From CADEED01 sp039930985 (GTDB lineage: Bacteria; Pseudomonadota; Gammaproteobacteria; Steroidobacterales; Steroidobacteraceae), in NCBI GenBank assembly GCA_039930985.1, contig JBDTSV010000155.1:39654-103653 (forward strand): a DNA stretch of 64,000 bases. The letters run 5' to 3'. The notes beneath the pieces were generated by a model, which searched no databases, was not told the origin of the DNA, and saw only the letters and a list, made by a program, of their open reading frames with translations. The position numbers were made by a program, and so were the translations under genes. This document shows positions 1 through 8,754 of the stretch, piece after piece (position 1 is the stretch's first letter; the number at the start of each line of letters is the position of its first letter).

Positions 1-2
1 GG

Positions 3-176
3 TTACGCATGTCGCGCCTCCACAAAGAGTACTTTCTAGCCCTGTACCCCCCCAATGTGGAGCGCCAGGCCGAATTCAGGCACGCGGCTGACGAGTCGCT
101 ACGTGCCCAGGCGGCTGTCGAGGCCGCCGACAAAATCAGCTTTGATCAATATCTGGCGAATTACGCGTCCGGATGA
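3..176 (+). CDS. gshA: C-terminal fragment of probable glutamate-cysteine ligase
   Basis: This reading frame enters from the left edge and ends at TGA 174-176, so only about 57 C-terminal residues are visible. The fragment has the form S-x-x-H-x-x-YF..., then ER-x-x-EF, ADESLRAQ, VEAADKISFDQYLANY. From memory this resembles the tail of proteobacterial glutamate-cysteine ligase (GshA), which makes gamma-glutamylcysteine, the first step of glutathione synthesis in the cytoplasm. The resemblance is by recall rather than search, and no catalytic part lies inside the window. Glutathione would be used by the glyoxalase I encoded near 29 kb. The assignment is moderate because only a short terminal piece is seen. 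Confidence 0.55.
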   Translation, partial: LRMSRLHKEYFLALYPPNVERQAEFRHAADESLRAQAAVEAADKISFDQYLANYASG

Positions 177-303
177 AAACTGTGACGCACGTCTTAGTCT
201 TGACATATCCAGAAAATGTTGCTCTGGAAGCCTATTCTTTAACAATCGAAGTACTAGAATCCCCGACCAGAAGACCAAACGGTCCCATAGTTCAGGGAAT
301 GAC

Positions 304-510
304 ATGAAACCCAATAATCAGACCGAGCATCACGTGCTCGAGTTGGCAGCTACTAAAGCGGCAAATGAAGACGGGATTTCACCGTCCACCGCGCGTGATG
401 TCACGACGCCGGTGCGTAAACAATCGTGGAGCCCGGCCGAAGTCTGGCGCACCCGCGTGAAGGGTCCGACCAAACTGGGCCGCACGGAAACTGCGCAAAA
501 CCAGCGCTGA
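304..510 (+). CDS. Small hypothetical protein, 68 aa
   Basis: A short frame starts at ATG 304 six bases after a purine-rich CAGGGA that could serve as a ribosome binding site. It runs for 68 codons to TGA. The product is hydrophilic, begins MKPNNQTEHHVLELAATKAA and has no membrane segment or cysteine. A consensus-like TTGACA at 200-205 upstream could be a -35 element, but no convincing -10 was found. I do not recognise the family. It sits between the probable gshA tail and the diguanylate cyclase. It could equally be a non-coding leader region. Confidence 0.35.
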   Translation: MKPNNQTEHHVLELAATKAANEDGISPSTARDVTTPVRKQSWSPAEVWRTRVKGPTKLGRTETAQNQR

Positions 511-590
511 CGCGTTCGCGGCTTGCGCCGCGACGGCTGAACACATACAAAGCAGCCTTATCCTTCGGAGACTCTCGTAGGCTCGGACGT

Positions 591-1838
591 ATGGCGCTAA
601 CGAAAAACTCGTCGCCAAATACCTCGGACGCAGCTCGGCTGCTCGCCAAGGGATTCCGTTTCCTGCGTTTCGAAGAGCCTCTCGAAACCGAATTCCGCAC
701 CGAACACCGCACGCGGCTACGCATCTGGAACCGCATCGCCATCATGGTGTCGGCGTGCACCGTGGTCGGTTTCGCCGTCCTCGATCACTTCGTGCTCTCG
801 GCGGAACATTCGCGCGTCGCGAACATGGTGCGGTTCGGCATGCATGTGCCGGCGGTGATCATCATGCTGCTGCTCACCTCGAAGCGCTTCTACGAGCGTT
901 GGTACGACCTCGGCATTGGCATCGTTGCGCCGATATTCGGCATCGGCACCGTCATCATGGCCGCGTTCTCGCCGCCAACCGAAGTGCCGCTGGTCGGCGG
1001 GCGCCTGCTGCTGGCGTCGTTTTTCTTCTATTTCATGATCGGCCTGCGGTTTCGTGCGGCGGCGCAGGCCAACCTCATCGTGTTCGCCGCCCTGGTGGTC
1101 GCCTTCCTCGCGGGCACCATGCCCACCGCGACGGCTACCTACCTGATGTTCACGTTGTTCACGGCCAACATCATCGGCTTCGCCGGGTCGTACGCGCTGG
1201 AACATGCGAATCGCACGGCCTTCCTCGAACATCGGCAGCTCACCGAGGTGGCCACGCACGATGGCCTGACCACGCTGCTCAATCGCGCGGCGTTCGAAGA
1301 TCAGATCCGGCGCGTCTGGCAGCAGGCGCAGCGCGATCGCCAGACCGTGGCGGTCATCATGATCGACATCGATTGTTTCAAAGCCTACAACGACCGTTAC
1401 GGCCACATCGCCGGCGACGATTGCCTGCGCCGCGTTTCGACCGCATTGCGCGACGCCGCGCGCCGCCGCCCGCTCGATTTCGTCGCGCGTTACGGTGGCG
1501 AAGAGCTGGTCGCCGTGCTGTACGGCGCCGACAAATCGTACGGTGAAAGCATCTCCCGCAGTTTGCTGACGGCGGTGCGCGAACTGCGCATTCCGCACGT
1601 CAATTCGGTAACCCAGCCTTACGTCACAGTGAGCGTCGGCGTGGTCGCAGTGGACGCCTATCGCATCACCACGCATGACGCCGCGGTTGCGCTGGCCGAC
1701 CAGGCGCTGTACGCCGCCAAACACGAGGGCCGCGATCGCTTCGTGGCGCTCGAATATGGCATCAGCAAGCTCGATCCGACCGCCACTACGGTGCTGCCGA
1801 TGCGCGACGCTCCATTTCGCGAAGCCGCAGGTAGCTAG
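591..1838 (+). CDS. Membrane-anchored diguanylate cyclase (GGDEF)
   Basis: The product (415 aa from ATG 591) should synthesise cyclic di-GMP from two GTP at the inner membrane. Residues about 45-220 form a hydrophobic block of roughly six transmembrane helices, probably a sensory anchor. Residues about 235-395 are a GGDEF domain with the entry motif DGLTTLLNRAAF and an active-site signature written GGEEL near residue 302. An RPLD sequence exactly five residues before it matches the inhibitory I-site RxxD, so product feedback is likely. The frame stays open upstream to 426, but that part is arginine-rich and lacks membrane or domain character, so ATG 591 is preferred although its ribosome site is weak. 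It converges with the isoaspartyl peptidase gene, with only six bases between stops. Confidence 0.88.
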   Translation: MALTKNSSPNTSDAARLLAKGFRFLRFEEPLETEFRTEHRTRLRIWNRIAIMVSACTVVGFAVLDHFVLSAEHSRVANMVRFGMHVPAVIIMLLLTSKRFYERWYDLGIGIVAPIFGIGTVIMAAFSPPTEVPLVGGRLLLASFFFYFMIGLRFRAAAQANLIVFAALVVAFLAGTMPTATATYLMFTLFTANIIGFAGSYALEHANRTAFLEHRQLTEVATHDGLTTLLNRAAFEDQIRRVWQQAQRDRQTVAVIMIDIDCFKAYNDRYGHIAGDDCLRRVSTALRDAARRRPLDFVARYGGEELVAVLYGADKSYGESISRSLLTAVRELRIPHVNSVTQPYVTVSVGVVAVDAYRITTHDAAVALADQALYAAKHEGRDRFVALEYGISKLDPTATTVLPMRDAPFREAAGS

Positions 1839-1844
1839 TACCCG

Positions 1845-2753
1845 CTAGCGGTAGAGCGCCACCTCGTTCTTCCCGGCAGACGTCCGCAGTCCGCGGAACA
1901 TTCCTTCGCTGTTGAACTCGAGAGCCACCTCGCCACGCGCATCGACGGCGATCACGCCGCCGTTGCCACCCAGCGCTTTCATCCTGGCAAGAACGTTGGC
2001 CGCCGCCTGGGCGACCGGCAGCTTGAGATATTCCACCTGCGCGCAGATGTCGTGTGCCACGGCGGCGCGAATGAAGTATTCGCCATGACCGGTCGCGGAT
2101 ACGGCGCAGCTCGCATTGCTCGCATAAGTGCCCGCGCCGATGATCGGCGAATCGCCGACACGACCCCAGCGTTTGCCGGTCATGCCGCCGGTGGAGGTCG
2201 CGGCCGCGACATTGCCTTGCGCGTCGAGCGCCACCGCGCCCACCGTGCCGAACGCGACGAGATCGTTCTCTTTTTCCGCCGACCCGCCCAGTAGTCGATG
2301 CAACTGCTGCTGACGCACCGGCGTGCGGAAGTATTCATTGGAGACCAGCTCCACGCCCTGCAGGCGCGCGAACTCCTCGGCGCCTTCACCCACCAGCATG
2401 ACGTGCGGCGAGCGCTCCATCACGAGGCGCGCGAGCGCGATCGGATTTTTCACGTGCCTCAAGCCCGTGACCGCGCCCGCGGCCAGAGTGCGGCCATCCA
2501 TGACCGAAGCGTCCAACTCCGCCAGGCCATCGCGAGTGAGCACCGCGCCGCGTCCCGCATTGAAGAGCGGATTGTCTTCCAGGACACACACCGCGGCGAT
2601 GGCGGCATCGAGACTCGAGCCCCTGGCTTCGAGCACGGCGTGGCCGGCATCGAGCGCAGCGTTCAGGCCCTCGGTATAGGCTTTCTCCTGCTCGGCGGAA
2701 GTGTCGCGTCGGGACAGAGTCCCGGCGCCGCCGTGAATCGCGATGGCGAACAT
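1845..2753 (-). CDS. iaaA: Isoaspartyl peptidase / L-asparaginase (Ntn hydrolase)
   Basis: The product (302 aa) belongs to the plant-type asparaginase family of N-terminal nucleophile hydrolases, which cleave isoaspartyl dipeptides and L-asparagine. It opens with the family motif AIAIHGGAG. The self-cleavage site is visible as AFG|TVGAVALD, with Thr170 becoming the catalytic N-terminal residue of the beta chain after autoproteolysis. The downstream TSTGGM and GAGTYA segments fit the substrate pocket. ATG 2753 is chosen because GGAGAA lies five bases before it; an upstream in-frame start at 2771 has no such site. Length is normal for the family. The gene is divergent from pyruvate carboxylase across about 140 bp. 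Confidence 0.93.
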   Translation of the reverse strand: MFAIAIHGGAGTLSRRDTSAEQEKAYTEGLNAALDAGHAVLEARGSSLDAAIAAVCVLEDNPLFNAGRGAVLTRDGLAELDASVMDGRTLAAGAVTGLRHVKNPIALARLVMERSPHVMLVGEGAEEFARLQGVELVSNEYFRTPVRQQQLHRLLGGSAEKENDLVAFGTVGAVALDAQGNVAAATSTGGMTGKRWGRVGDSPIIGAGTYASNASCAVSATGHGEYFIRAAVAHDICAQVEYLKLPVAQAAANVLARMKALGGNGGVIAVDARGEVALEFNSEGMFRGLRTSAGKNEVALYR

Positions 2754-2814
2754 GTTTTCTCCAGCTCGCACAACTCAAGTGCAGCCAAGCGTTACCAGCA
2801 CCGAAGAAGCCCGC

Positions 2815-2835
2815 AGATCGGGACAGTCCCCATCT
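2815..2835. repeat. Small GGGAC-A-GTCCCC palindrome
   Basis: Ten-base arms (AGATCGGGAC and GTCCCCATCT, nine of ten paired) flank a single A in the divergent space between iaaA and the pyruvate carboxylase gene. The GGGGAC core resembles the palindromes at 18.5, 22.3 and 26.0 kb. It could be a degenerate member of the same repetitive family or a local regulatory dyad. Confidence 0.5.
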
Positions 2836-2893
2836 TCCAGCTTCGTTTCGATAAGATTCCTCGTCCGGGGAATCATATTAGAAGAAGCCATTC

Positions 2894-5800
2894 ATGCTGA
2901 CTCGCATCCGCAGCCTGCTGGTCGCCAATCGCGGTGAAATCGCGATTCGCGTCATGCGCGCCGCCAACGAACTGGGCATCCGCACCATCGCCATCTACTC
3001 GCAGGAAGATCGCTTTTCGCTGCATAGAACCAAGGCGGACGAGGCTTATCTCGTCGGTCGCGGCAAGGCGCCGGTGGATGCCTACCTCGACATCGAAGAC
3101 ATCCTGCGCATCGCCGTCGAGGCCAAGGCCGACGCGATCCACCCCGGCTACGGATTCCTGTCCGAGAACCCCGAGTTCGTCGAGGCCTGCAACCGCGAAG
3201 GCGTCATCTTCGTGGGGCCCACGCCCGAGATCATGCGCACGCTGGGCAACAAGGTGGCGGCGCGCAACCTAGCTACCTCGGCCGGCGTGCCGGTGATGCC
3301 GGCGACGCCGCCATTGCCGGTGGACATCGACGAGTCCAAGGCGCAGGCCGCGAAGGTCGGCTACCCCGTGATGCTGAAGGCGAGCTGGGGCGGCGGCGGT
3401 CGCGGCATGCGCGTCATCGAGAGCGATGCGCAGCTCACAGAGCTCCTGCCCGTGGCGCGTCGCGAAGCGAAGGCCGGCTTCGGCAATGACGAGGTCTATC
3501 TAGAGAAGCTGGTGCGCAGGGCCCGGCATATCGAGGTACAGATCCTCGGCGATACGCATGGCAACCTCGTGCACCTGTTCGAGCGCGACTGCACCGTGCA
3601 GCGGCGCAATCAGAAGGTCGTCGAGCGCGCGCCCGCGGCGTTTCTTACCGATGCGCAGCGCGCGGAACTGTGCGGCTACGCGCTCAAGATCGGCAAGGCA
3701 GTCAACTACCGCAACGCCGGCACCGTCGAATTCCTGCAGGACGCCGAGACCGCGAAGTTCTACTTCATCGAAGTGAATCCGCGCATCCAGGTGGAACACA
3801 CCGTCACCGAGGCGGTGACCAACATCGATCTCGTGAAAGCGCAGATCCGCATTGCCGACGGCGCCAGGATTGGCGACGAGGCCAGCGGCGTTCCGAAGCA
3901 GGAGGACATCCACCTGACCTCGCACGCGCTTCAGTGCCGCGTCACCACCGAGGATCCCGAGAACGGCTTCACGCCCGACTACGGCAAGATCACCGCCTAT
4001 CGTTCGCCGGCAGGCTTCGGTATCCGCCTCGATGCCGGCACGGCTTACGCCGGAGCGATTCTCACGCGCTCGTACGACTCCATGCTGGTGAAGGTAACGG
4101 CCTGGGCGCCGAATCCCGTCGAAGCCATCGCGCGCATGCATCGGGCGCTGTGGGAGTTCCGCATCCGCGGCGTGTCGACCAATCTGCGTTTCCTCGACCA
4201 GGTGATCACGCACCCGAAGTTCGCGTACGCCGAGTACACCACCAAGTTCATTGACGAGACGCCCGAGCTCTTCAAGTGGGAAAAGAAGCGCGATCGAGCC
4301 ACGCGTATTCTCTCGTTCATCGGCGAGACCATCGTCAACGGCAATCCGGAAGTGAAGGGCCGCATCAAGCCCAAGAGCATGGTGCTGGCCCGCATGCCGA
4401 AGGCGAACGTCTCCAAGGCGCCGCCGCCGGGCACCAAGCAGAAACTCGAAGAGCTTGGCGCCGACGGTTTCGCCAGGTGGATGCTGGCGCAGGAACGCGT
4501 ACTGATCACGGACACCACCATGCGCGACGCGCATCAGTCCTTGTTGGCCACGCGCATGCGGTCGCCGGACATGATCGCCATCGCCCCGTACTACGCGCAC
4601 ATGATGCCGCAGCTTTTCTCGATGGAGTGCTGGGGCGGCGCCACGTTCGACGTCGCCATGCGTTTCCTCAAGGAAGACCCGTGGTCGCGGCTCGAGCAGT
4701 TCCGCGCCGCCATGCCGAACCTGTTGCTACAGATGCTGCTGCGCTCGGCGAACGCGGTGGGTTATACCAACTACCCGGACAACGTCGTGCAGGCTTTCGT
4801 GACGCAGGCCGCGACCTCGGGTGTCGATGTCTTCCGCGTTTTCGATTCGCTCAACTGGGTCGAGAACATGCGCGTCGCCATCGACGCCGTGCTCGCGACC
4901 GGCAAGCTGTGCGAAGCGGCCATCTGCTACACGGGCAATCTTTCGTCGCCCAAGGAAACCAAGTACACGCTCGACTACTACCTCAAGATGGGCCGCGAAC
5001 TCAAAGCCGCGGGCACGCACATCCTGGGCATCAAGGACATGGCCGGACTCTGCCAGCCGAACGCCGCGTACACGCTGGTGAAGGCGCTCAAGGACGAGCT
5101 GAAGATGCCGGTGCACTTCCACACGCATGACACGTCGGGCATTGCCGCGGCCAGCGTGCTCGCCGCAGTGGCGGCGGGGGTCGATGCCGTCGACGGTGCC
5201 GTGGACGCGATGAGCGGTCTCACGTCGCAGCCGAACCTGGGCTCCATCGTCGAAGCGCTGCGCTACTCGCCGCGCGATACCGGCCTCGATCCGTCGAATC
5301 TGCGCGCTATTTCCATGTACTGGGAGCAGGTACGCAAGAACTACCTCGCATTCGAGAGCGACATCCGCTCCGGCGCCTCCGAGGTGTACGTGCACGGCAT
5401 GCCCGGCGGGCAATACACCAACCTCAAGGAGCAGGCGCGCTCCGTCGGCCTCGACGATTCGCGCTGGCCCGAGGTGTCGCAGGCGTACGCCGACGTCAAC
5501 CAGATGTTCGGCAACATCGTGAAGGTCACGCCGTCATCGAAAGTGGTCGGCGATCTCGCGCTCATGATGGTGTCGAGCGGTCTCAGCAAGGAGGCGGTGC
5601 TCGATCCGAACGTCGAGGTCGCATTCCCCGAATCCGTCGTGGCCATGATGCGCGGCGACCTGGGGCAGCCCGCCGGCGGCTGGCCGCCTGCGTTGCAGAA
5701 GAAGGTGCTCAAGGACGTCAAGCCACTAACTACCCGCCCTGGCGCCACGCTGCCACCACTGGACCTGGCGGTGGAACGCAAGAAACTCGATGAGCAGCTC

Positions 5801-6343
5801 GGCCGTGCGGCGACCGACACGCAGTTCGCGTCGTATCTCATGTATCCGAAGGTTTTCCTCGACTATGCCAAGGATCGTGCGGCGTACGGTGATCTCGCCA
5901 TCCTCGCCACCCCGGTGTTTTTCTACGGCATGGAGCCGGGTGAAGAAGTCAGCGTCGACATCGAACGTGGCAAGACCCTCATCGTTCGCTTCGTCGCGCT
6001 GTCGGAAGTGCGTGACGACGGTACGCGCCAGGTGTTCTTCGAGTTGAACGGCCAGCCGCGTTCCATCGTCATCACCGACAAGTCCGTGGTGGCCAAGCGG
6101 CCGCCGCAGAGAAAGATGGAAACGGGTAACGCCAAACACGTTGGCGCGCCGATGCCCGGCTTGATCGCCACGGTCAAAGCAGTAGTGGGGCAGAAGGTCG
6201 CCAAGGGTGATCTGCTACTGACGATGGAAGCCATGAAGATGGAGACCAGCGTGCGTGCGGAGAGCGACGGCACCGTGGCTGAGGTGCTGGTGAAGCCGGG
6301 GTTGCAGGTGGACGCGAAAGACTTGTTGGTCGTTCTGAGCTGA
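2894..6343 (+). CDS. pyc: Pyruvate carboxylase, single chain
   Basis: The product (1149 aa) carboxylates pyruvate to oxaloacetate using ATP, bicarbonate and covalently bound biotin, replenishing the TCA cycle. Domains in order: biotin carboxylase (about 1-450, with the glycine-rich ATP loop KASWGGGGRGMRV and HTVTEAVT); carboxyltransferase (about 530-830, with DTTMRDAHQS and GIKDMAGL, whose lysine is normally carbamylated); the PYC_OADA linker domain; and a C-terminal biotinyl domain with EAMKMET, where Lys1115 carries biotin. The single-polypeptide arrangement and length match the alpha4 type. The start MLTRIRSLLVANRGEIA is the usual N-terminus. No biotin ligase gene is adjacent. Confidence 0.96.
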   Translation: MLTRIRSLLVANRGEIAIRVMRAANELGIRTIAIYSQEDRFSLHRTKADEAYLVGRGKAPVDAYLDIEDILRIAVEAKADAIHPGYGFLSENPEFVEACNREGVIFVGPTPEIMRTLGNKVAARNLATSAGVPVMPATPPLPVDIDESKAQAAKVGYPVMLKASWGGGGRGMRVIESDAQLTELLPVARREAKAGFGNDEVYLEKLVRRARHIEVQILGDTHGNLVHLFERDCTVQRRNQKVVERAPAAFLTDAQRAELCGYALKIGKAVNYRNAGTVEFLQDAETAKFYFIEVNPRIQVEHTVTEAVTNIDLVKAQIRIADGARIGDEASGVPKQEDIHLTSHALQCRVTTEDPENGFTPDYGKITAYRSPAGFGIRLDAGTAYAGAILTRSYDSMLVKVTAWAPNPVEAIARMHRALWEFRIRGVSTNLRFLDQVITHPKFAYAEYTTKFIDETPELFKWEKKRDRATRILSFIGETIVNGNPEVKGRIKPKSMVLARMPKANVSKAPPPGTKQKLEELGADGFARWMLAQERVLITDTTMRDAHQSLLATRMRSPDMIAIAPYYAHMMPQLFSMECWGGATFDVAMRFLKEDPWSRLEQFRAAMPNLLLQMLLRSANAVGYTNYPDNVVQAFVTQAATSGVDVFRVFDSLNWVENMRVAIDAVLATGKLCEAAICYTGNLSSPKETKYTLDYYLKMGRELKAAGTHILGIKDMAGLCQPNAAYTLVKALKDELKMPVHFHTHDTSGIAAASVLAAVAAGVDAVDGAVDAMSGLTSQPNLGSIVEALRYSPRDTGLDPSNLRAISMYWEQVRKNYLAFESDIRSGASEVYVHGMPGGQYTNLKEQARSVGLDDSRWPEVSQAYADVNQMFGNIVKVTPSSKVVGDLALMMVSSGLSKEAVLDPNVEVAFPESVVAMMRGDLGQPAGGWPPALQKKVLKDVKPLTTRPGATLPPLDLAVERKKLDEQLGRAATDTQFASYLMYPKVFLDYAKDRAAYGDLAILATPVFFYGMEPGEEVSVDIERGKTLIVRFVALSEVRDDGTRQVFFELNGQPRSIVITDKSVVAKRPPQRKMETGNAKHVGAPMPGLIATVKAVVGQKVAKGDLLLTMEAMKMETSVRAESDGTVAEVLVKPGLQVDAKDLLVVLS

Positions 6344-6507
6344 GCCAGTCGATCTGGCTGACGGTGGGGCAATGAGCCAGCAGGAAAAGAACGCTCAACC
6401 TGGTTCAGCAACTTCGCGCGGTTCCAATCACACAGAGATAACTGGTTACTGAGCTGGATCCGGGATATCTGGCGCCTTGCACGGCGTGCCCGGGACATCG
6501 GGGTGCC

Positions 6508-7452
6508 TTAGTCGACAGATGTGAGCAATCGCGTGCACGGGCTTCGCGAAAAGAGCTCAGCCGCCCAGTCGACGAATACGCGCACTTTCGTGGAGAGGTG
6601 CCGATTCGCGGGATAGAGCACGTGAACCGGCAGAGCCTCGGGCTGCCAGTCCTCGAGCACGGACACCAGCTCGTGATTCGCGTGGCTCGCCGACACCATG
6701 AACGACAGCAGCTGCCCGAGGCCGGTGCCGGCCCGCAAGGAAGCGAAATGCGCGCCGCTGTCGTTGACCGCCACGCGCGGGCTCGGCGCAATCTCGATGC
6801 GCTTGCCTTCGCGTTCGAAGATCAAGGGCCGCATGCGCCCGCTGCGCGGAAAGAAATAGCCCGCCAGCGTGTGCCCGGACTTGAGGTCCATGGGATGCGT
6901 TGGCCTGGGATGCTTCTCGAAGTAGGCGGGCGTTGCGCAGGTCATCCAGCGCATGTCACCGATGTGGCGCGCGACCAGCGACGGTTCGAGCAGCGGGCCG
7001 CCGCGGACGACGCAGTCGACGTTGTCGCCGATCAGATCCGCGGGCCGGTCGCTGACGCCGCACTCGACGTCGATGCCCGGATATCTCGCGAGAAATTCCG
7101 GCAGCGCGGGCAGGATCAGGTAGTACGACATCGCGCCGCCCGCATCGATGCGCAGCCGCCCATGCGGCTTTTCCTTGGCATGCGTGACCGACGACTCGAT
7201 GTCCTCGAGATCGCCTAACAACCGCACCACGCGTTCGTAGTACGCCGAGCCATCGGGCGTGACGGTCACGCGTCGCGTGGTCCGGTTCAGCAGCTTGATG
7301 CGAAGATGGCTCTCGAGGCCCTGCACGAGCTTGGTCACCGTGGGCTTCGGCATGCGCAGCGAGTTCGCTGCGTTGGTGAAGGTGCCGGCCTCGACCACGC
7401 GCACGAAGACCCGCATCGCCAGCATCTGATTGAAATGAGGGGCAGCCGCCAT
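6508..7452 (-). CDS. LysR-family transcriptional regulator
   Basis: The product (314 aa) is a LysR-type DNA-binding regulator. Residues about 8-67 form the winged helix-turn-helix, with AGTFTNAANSLRMPKPTVTK as recognition region, followed by LESHLRIKLLNRTTRRVTVT. The remainder is the periplasmic-binding-like effector domain. The closest feel is the subgroup that controls adjacent short-chain dehydrogenases and oxidoreductases. It is transcribed divergently from the SDR gene across about 124 bp of AT-rich DNA, the usual arrangement for a LysR protein and its target. The start could also be the internal methionine at MLAMRVF. The inducer cannot be deduced. Confidence 0.9.
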   Translation of the reverse strand: MAAAPHFNQMLAMRVFVRVVEAGTFTNAANSLRMPKPTVTKLVQGLESHLRIKLLNRTTRRVTVTPDGSAYYERVVRLLGDLEDIESSVTHAKEKPHGRLRIDAGGAMSYYLILPALPEFLARYPGIDVECGVSDRPADLIGDNVDCVVRGGPLLEPSLVARHIGDMRWMTCATPAYFEKHPRPTHPMDLKSGHTLAGYFFPRSGRMRPLIFEREGKRIEIAPSPRVAVNDSGAHFASLRAGTGLGQLLSFMVSASHANHELVSVLEDWQPEALPVHVLYPANRHLSTKVRVFVDWAAELFSRSPCTRLLTSVD

Positions 7453-7576
7453 GGCCGCGATTATTCACTATTGGAAACAAAGTTGTCATTCATGGTCTAT
7501 TTATCATCTCTGGGCATATGAATAGGCTCCGTTCAACGCGATCAACGCGACAAACGGACGAATCAAGGAGAAACCC

Positions 7577-8320
7577 ATGAACAAGAAACTCACCGGAAAA
7601 GCAGCCCTGGTCACTGGCGGGTCACGCGGAATCGGCGCCGCCATTGCCCGGTCCCTGGCCGAAGACGGTGCCGACGTGGCGATCAGCTACGTCAGTACCC
7701 AGGACAAGGCCAAAGCGCTGGTGCGTGAGCTGCAGGAAAAGGGCGTGCGTAGCGTCGCCTTCCAGACCGACCAGTCGAAGCCTGCGGAAGTCGCGGAACT
7801 CGTGCGTAAGGTCGCCGAGCACTTCGGTCATCTCGACATCCTGGTGAACAACGCCGGCGTGTTCATCACCGGCCCGGTCGGTGAAGTCAGTGACGCCGAC
7901 GTCGCGAAACAATTCGCCATCAACGTGGGCGGCGTGAATGCCGCCGTGCGCGAGGCCGCGAAGATCATGACCGACGGCGGCCGCATCATCACAATTGGCT
8001 CGATGGCGGCGATCAGCTCGCCGTGGCCCGGAATCGCCGACTACTCGGCGACCAAGGGCGCGGTGTCCGCGTACACGCGTGGCTGGGCGCGCGATCTCGG
8101 CCCCAAGGGGATCACGGTGAACGTGGTCGAGCCGGGGCCCATCGATACCGACATGAATCCGGCGAGCGGCGATTTCGCCGCCGTGCAGAAAGCGGGCGTG
8201 CCGCTCGGCAGGTTCGGTCGTCCAGAAGAAGTGGGCGCAACGGTGGCATTTCTCGCGAGCAAGGATGCCGGCTACATCACCGGCGCGAGCATCGCGGTGG
8301 ATGGCGGCCACAGCGCCTGA
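7577..8320 (+). CDS. Short-chain dehydrogenase/reductase, FabG-like
   Basis: The product (247 aa) is a classical SDR using NAD(P)H to reduce a carbonyl or oxidise an alcohol in the cytoplasm. It shows the Rossmann motif TGGSRGIGAAIA near the N-terminus, NNAGV, a catalytic Ser in the TIGSMAA segment, the YSATK catalytic pair, and the C-terminal GYITGASIAVDGG typical of 3-oxoacyl-ACP-reductase-like SDRs. A good ribosome site (AAGGAG) precedes ATG 7577. The gene faces away from the LysR gene, its likely regulator. It is probably not the housekeeping fabG, since no fatty-acid synthesis genes are nearby. The substrate is unknown. Confidence 0.9.
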   Translation: MNKKLTGKAALVTGGSRGIGAAIARSLAEDGADVAISYVSTQDKAKALVRELQEKGVRSVAFQTDQSKPAEVAELVRKVAEHFGHLDILVNNAGVFITGPVGEVSDADVAKQFAINVGGVNAAVREAAKIMTDGGRIITIGSMAAISSPWPGIADYSATKGAVSAYTRGWARDLGPKGITVNVVEPGPIDTDMNPASGDFAAVQKAGVPLGRFGRPEEVGATVAFLASKDAGYITGASIAVDGGHSA

Positions 8321-8345
8321 CCTCGAAAACATCTGCATGAGGGTC

Positions 8346-8380
8346 TGGCCGGAGTCGCAAGGCTTCGGCCATATCTTTTT
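8346..8380 (+). terminator. Rho-independent terminator after the SDR gene
   Basis: A nine-base stem (TGGCCGGAG with CTTCGGCCA, one G-U pair) encloses an eight-base loop and is followed directly by TATCTTTTT. It lies 25 bp after the SDR stop and before the riboswitch promoter, so it separates the two transcription units. Confidence 0.75.
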
Positions 8381-8415
8381 GGACTGGGCGATCCTGAAAC
8401 TGGAAACACAAGCTG

Positions 8416-8445
8416 TTGACATTTCCCTGTCACAAAACACAACAT
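8416..8445 (+). promoter_or_regulatory. Candidate sigma-70 promoter for the B12 riboswitch/nrdAB
   Basis: A perfect -35 hexamer TTGACA occupies 8416-8421. A weak -10 candidate, CAACAT at 8440-8445, follows after 18 bp. The element lies just upstream of the first conserved cobalamin riboswitch sequence, where a promoter is expected. The -10 assignment is uncertain. Confidence 0.45.
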
Positions 8446-8449
8446 CTAG

Positions 8450-8682
8450 TCGTGCATCGGTTCTCGCGCGAGCGAGATGAAAAGGGAATCCGGTCAGATA
8501 CCGGAGCTGCCCCCGCAACTGTAGGCCGCAAGCGTACTGTCGCGATCTTCCATCGGGAAGATTGTTAGGTCACTGGGAGCGTCGCGCTCTTGGGAAGGCC
8601 AGCCAGAACGCGTTCGAGCGGTGAGCCAGGAGACCTGCCGGGCACACTTTAGAGTTTCTGATCGGACGGGGTGTTCCGGCAG
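8450..8682 (+). promoter_or_regulatory. Cobalamin (B12) riboswitch with expression platform
   Basis: The conserved core is visible in order: AAAAGGGAA around 8480, the CCGGTCAGATACCGG hairpin, GCTGCCCCCGCAACTGTA, CACTGGGA, TGGGAAGGCCAGCC, and the B12 box AGCCAGGAGACCTGCC at about 8624-8639. Such RNAs bind adenosylcobalamin and usually shut off the downstream gene. CTGCCGG at 8635-8641, overlapping the B12 box, can pair with CCGGCAG at 8676-8682, giving a plausible switching helix ahead of the nrdA start at 8755. In other bacteria B12 riboswitches repress B12-independent ribonucleotide reductases when a B12-dependent class II enzyme can work; that logic is inferred here. Confidence 0.93.
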
Positions 8683-8754
8683 CAGCGTCGATGCTTTCTG
8701 CCCGTGCAGATTCTCGCGCCGCTTCCGCTTCCCCCGCATAAACGGAGAAGCGAT

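Noticed and set aside
717..1724. 335-codon open frame on the minus strand opposite the diguanylate cyclase
   Set aside because: His/Arg/Asp-rich shadow of a clear GGDEF gene with no domain, ribosome site or family resemblance; long antisense frames are expected in GC-rich DNA.
3500..4600. 366-codon minus-strand frame inside pyruvate carboxylase
   Set aside because: It overlaps well-conserved biotin-carboxylase sequence and has the biased composition of an antisense shadow.
7453..7576. LysR T-N11-A operator in the LysR/SDR gap
   Set aside because: The gap is AT-rich with several weak candidates, none clearly better than chance.
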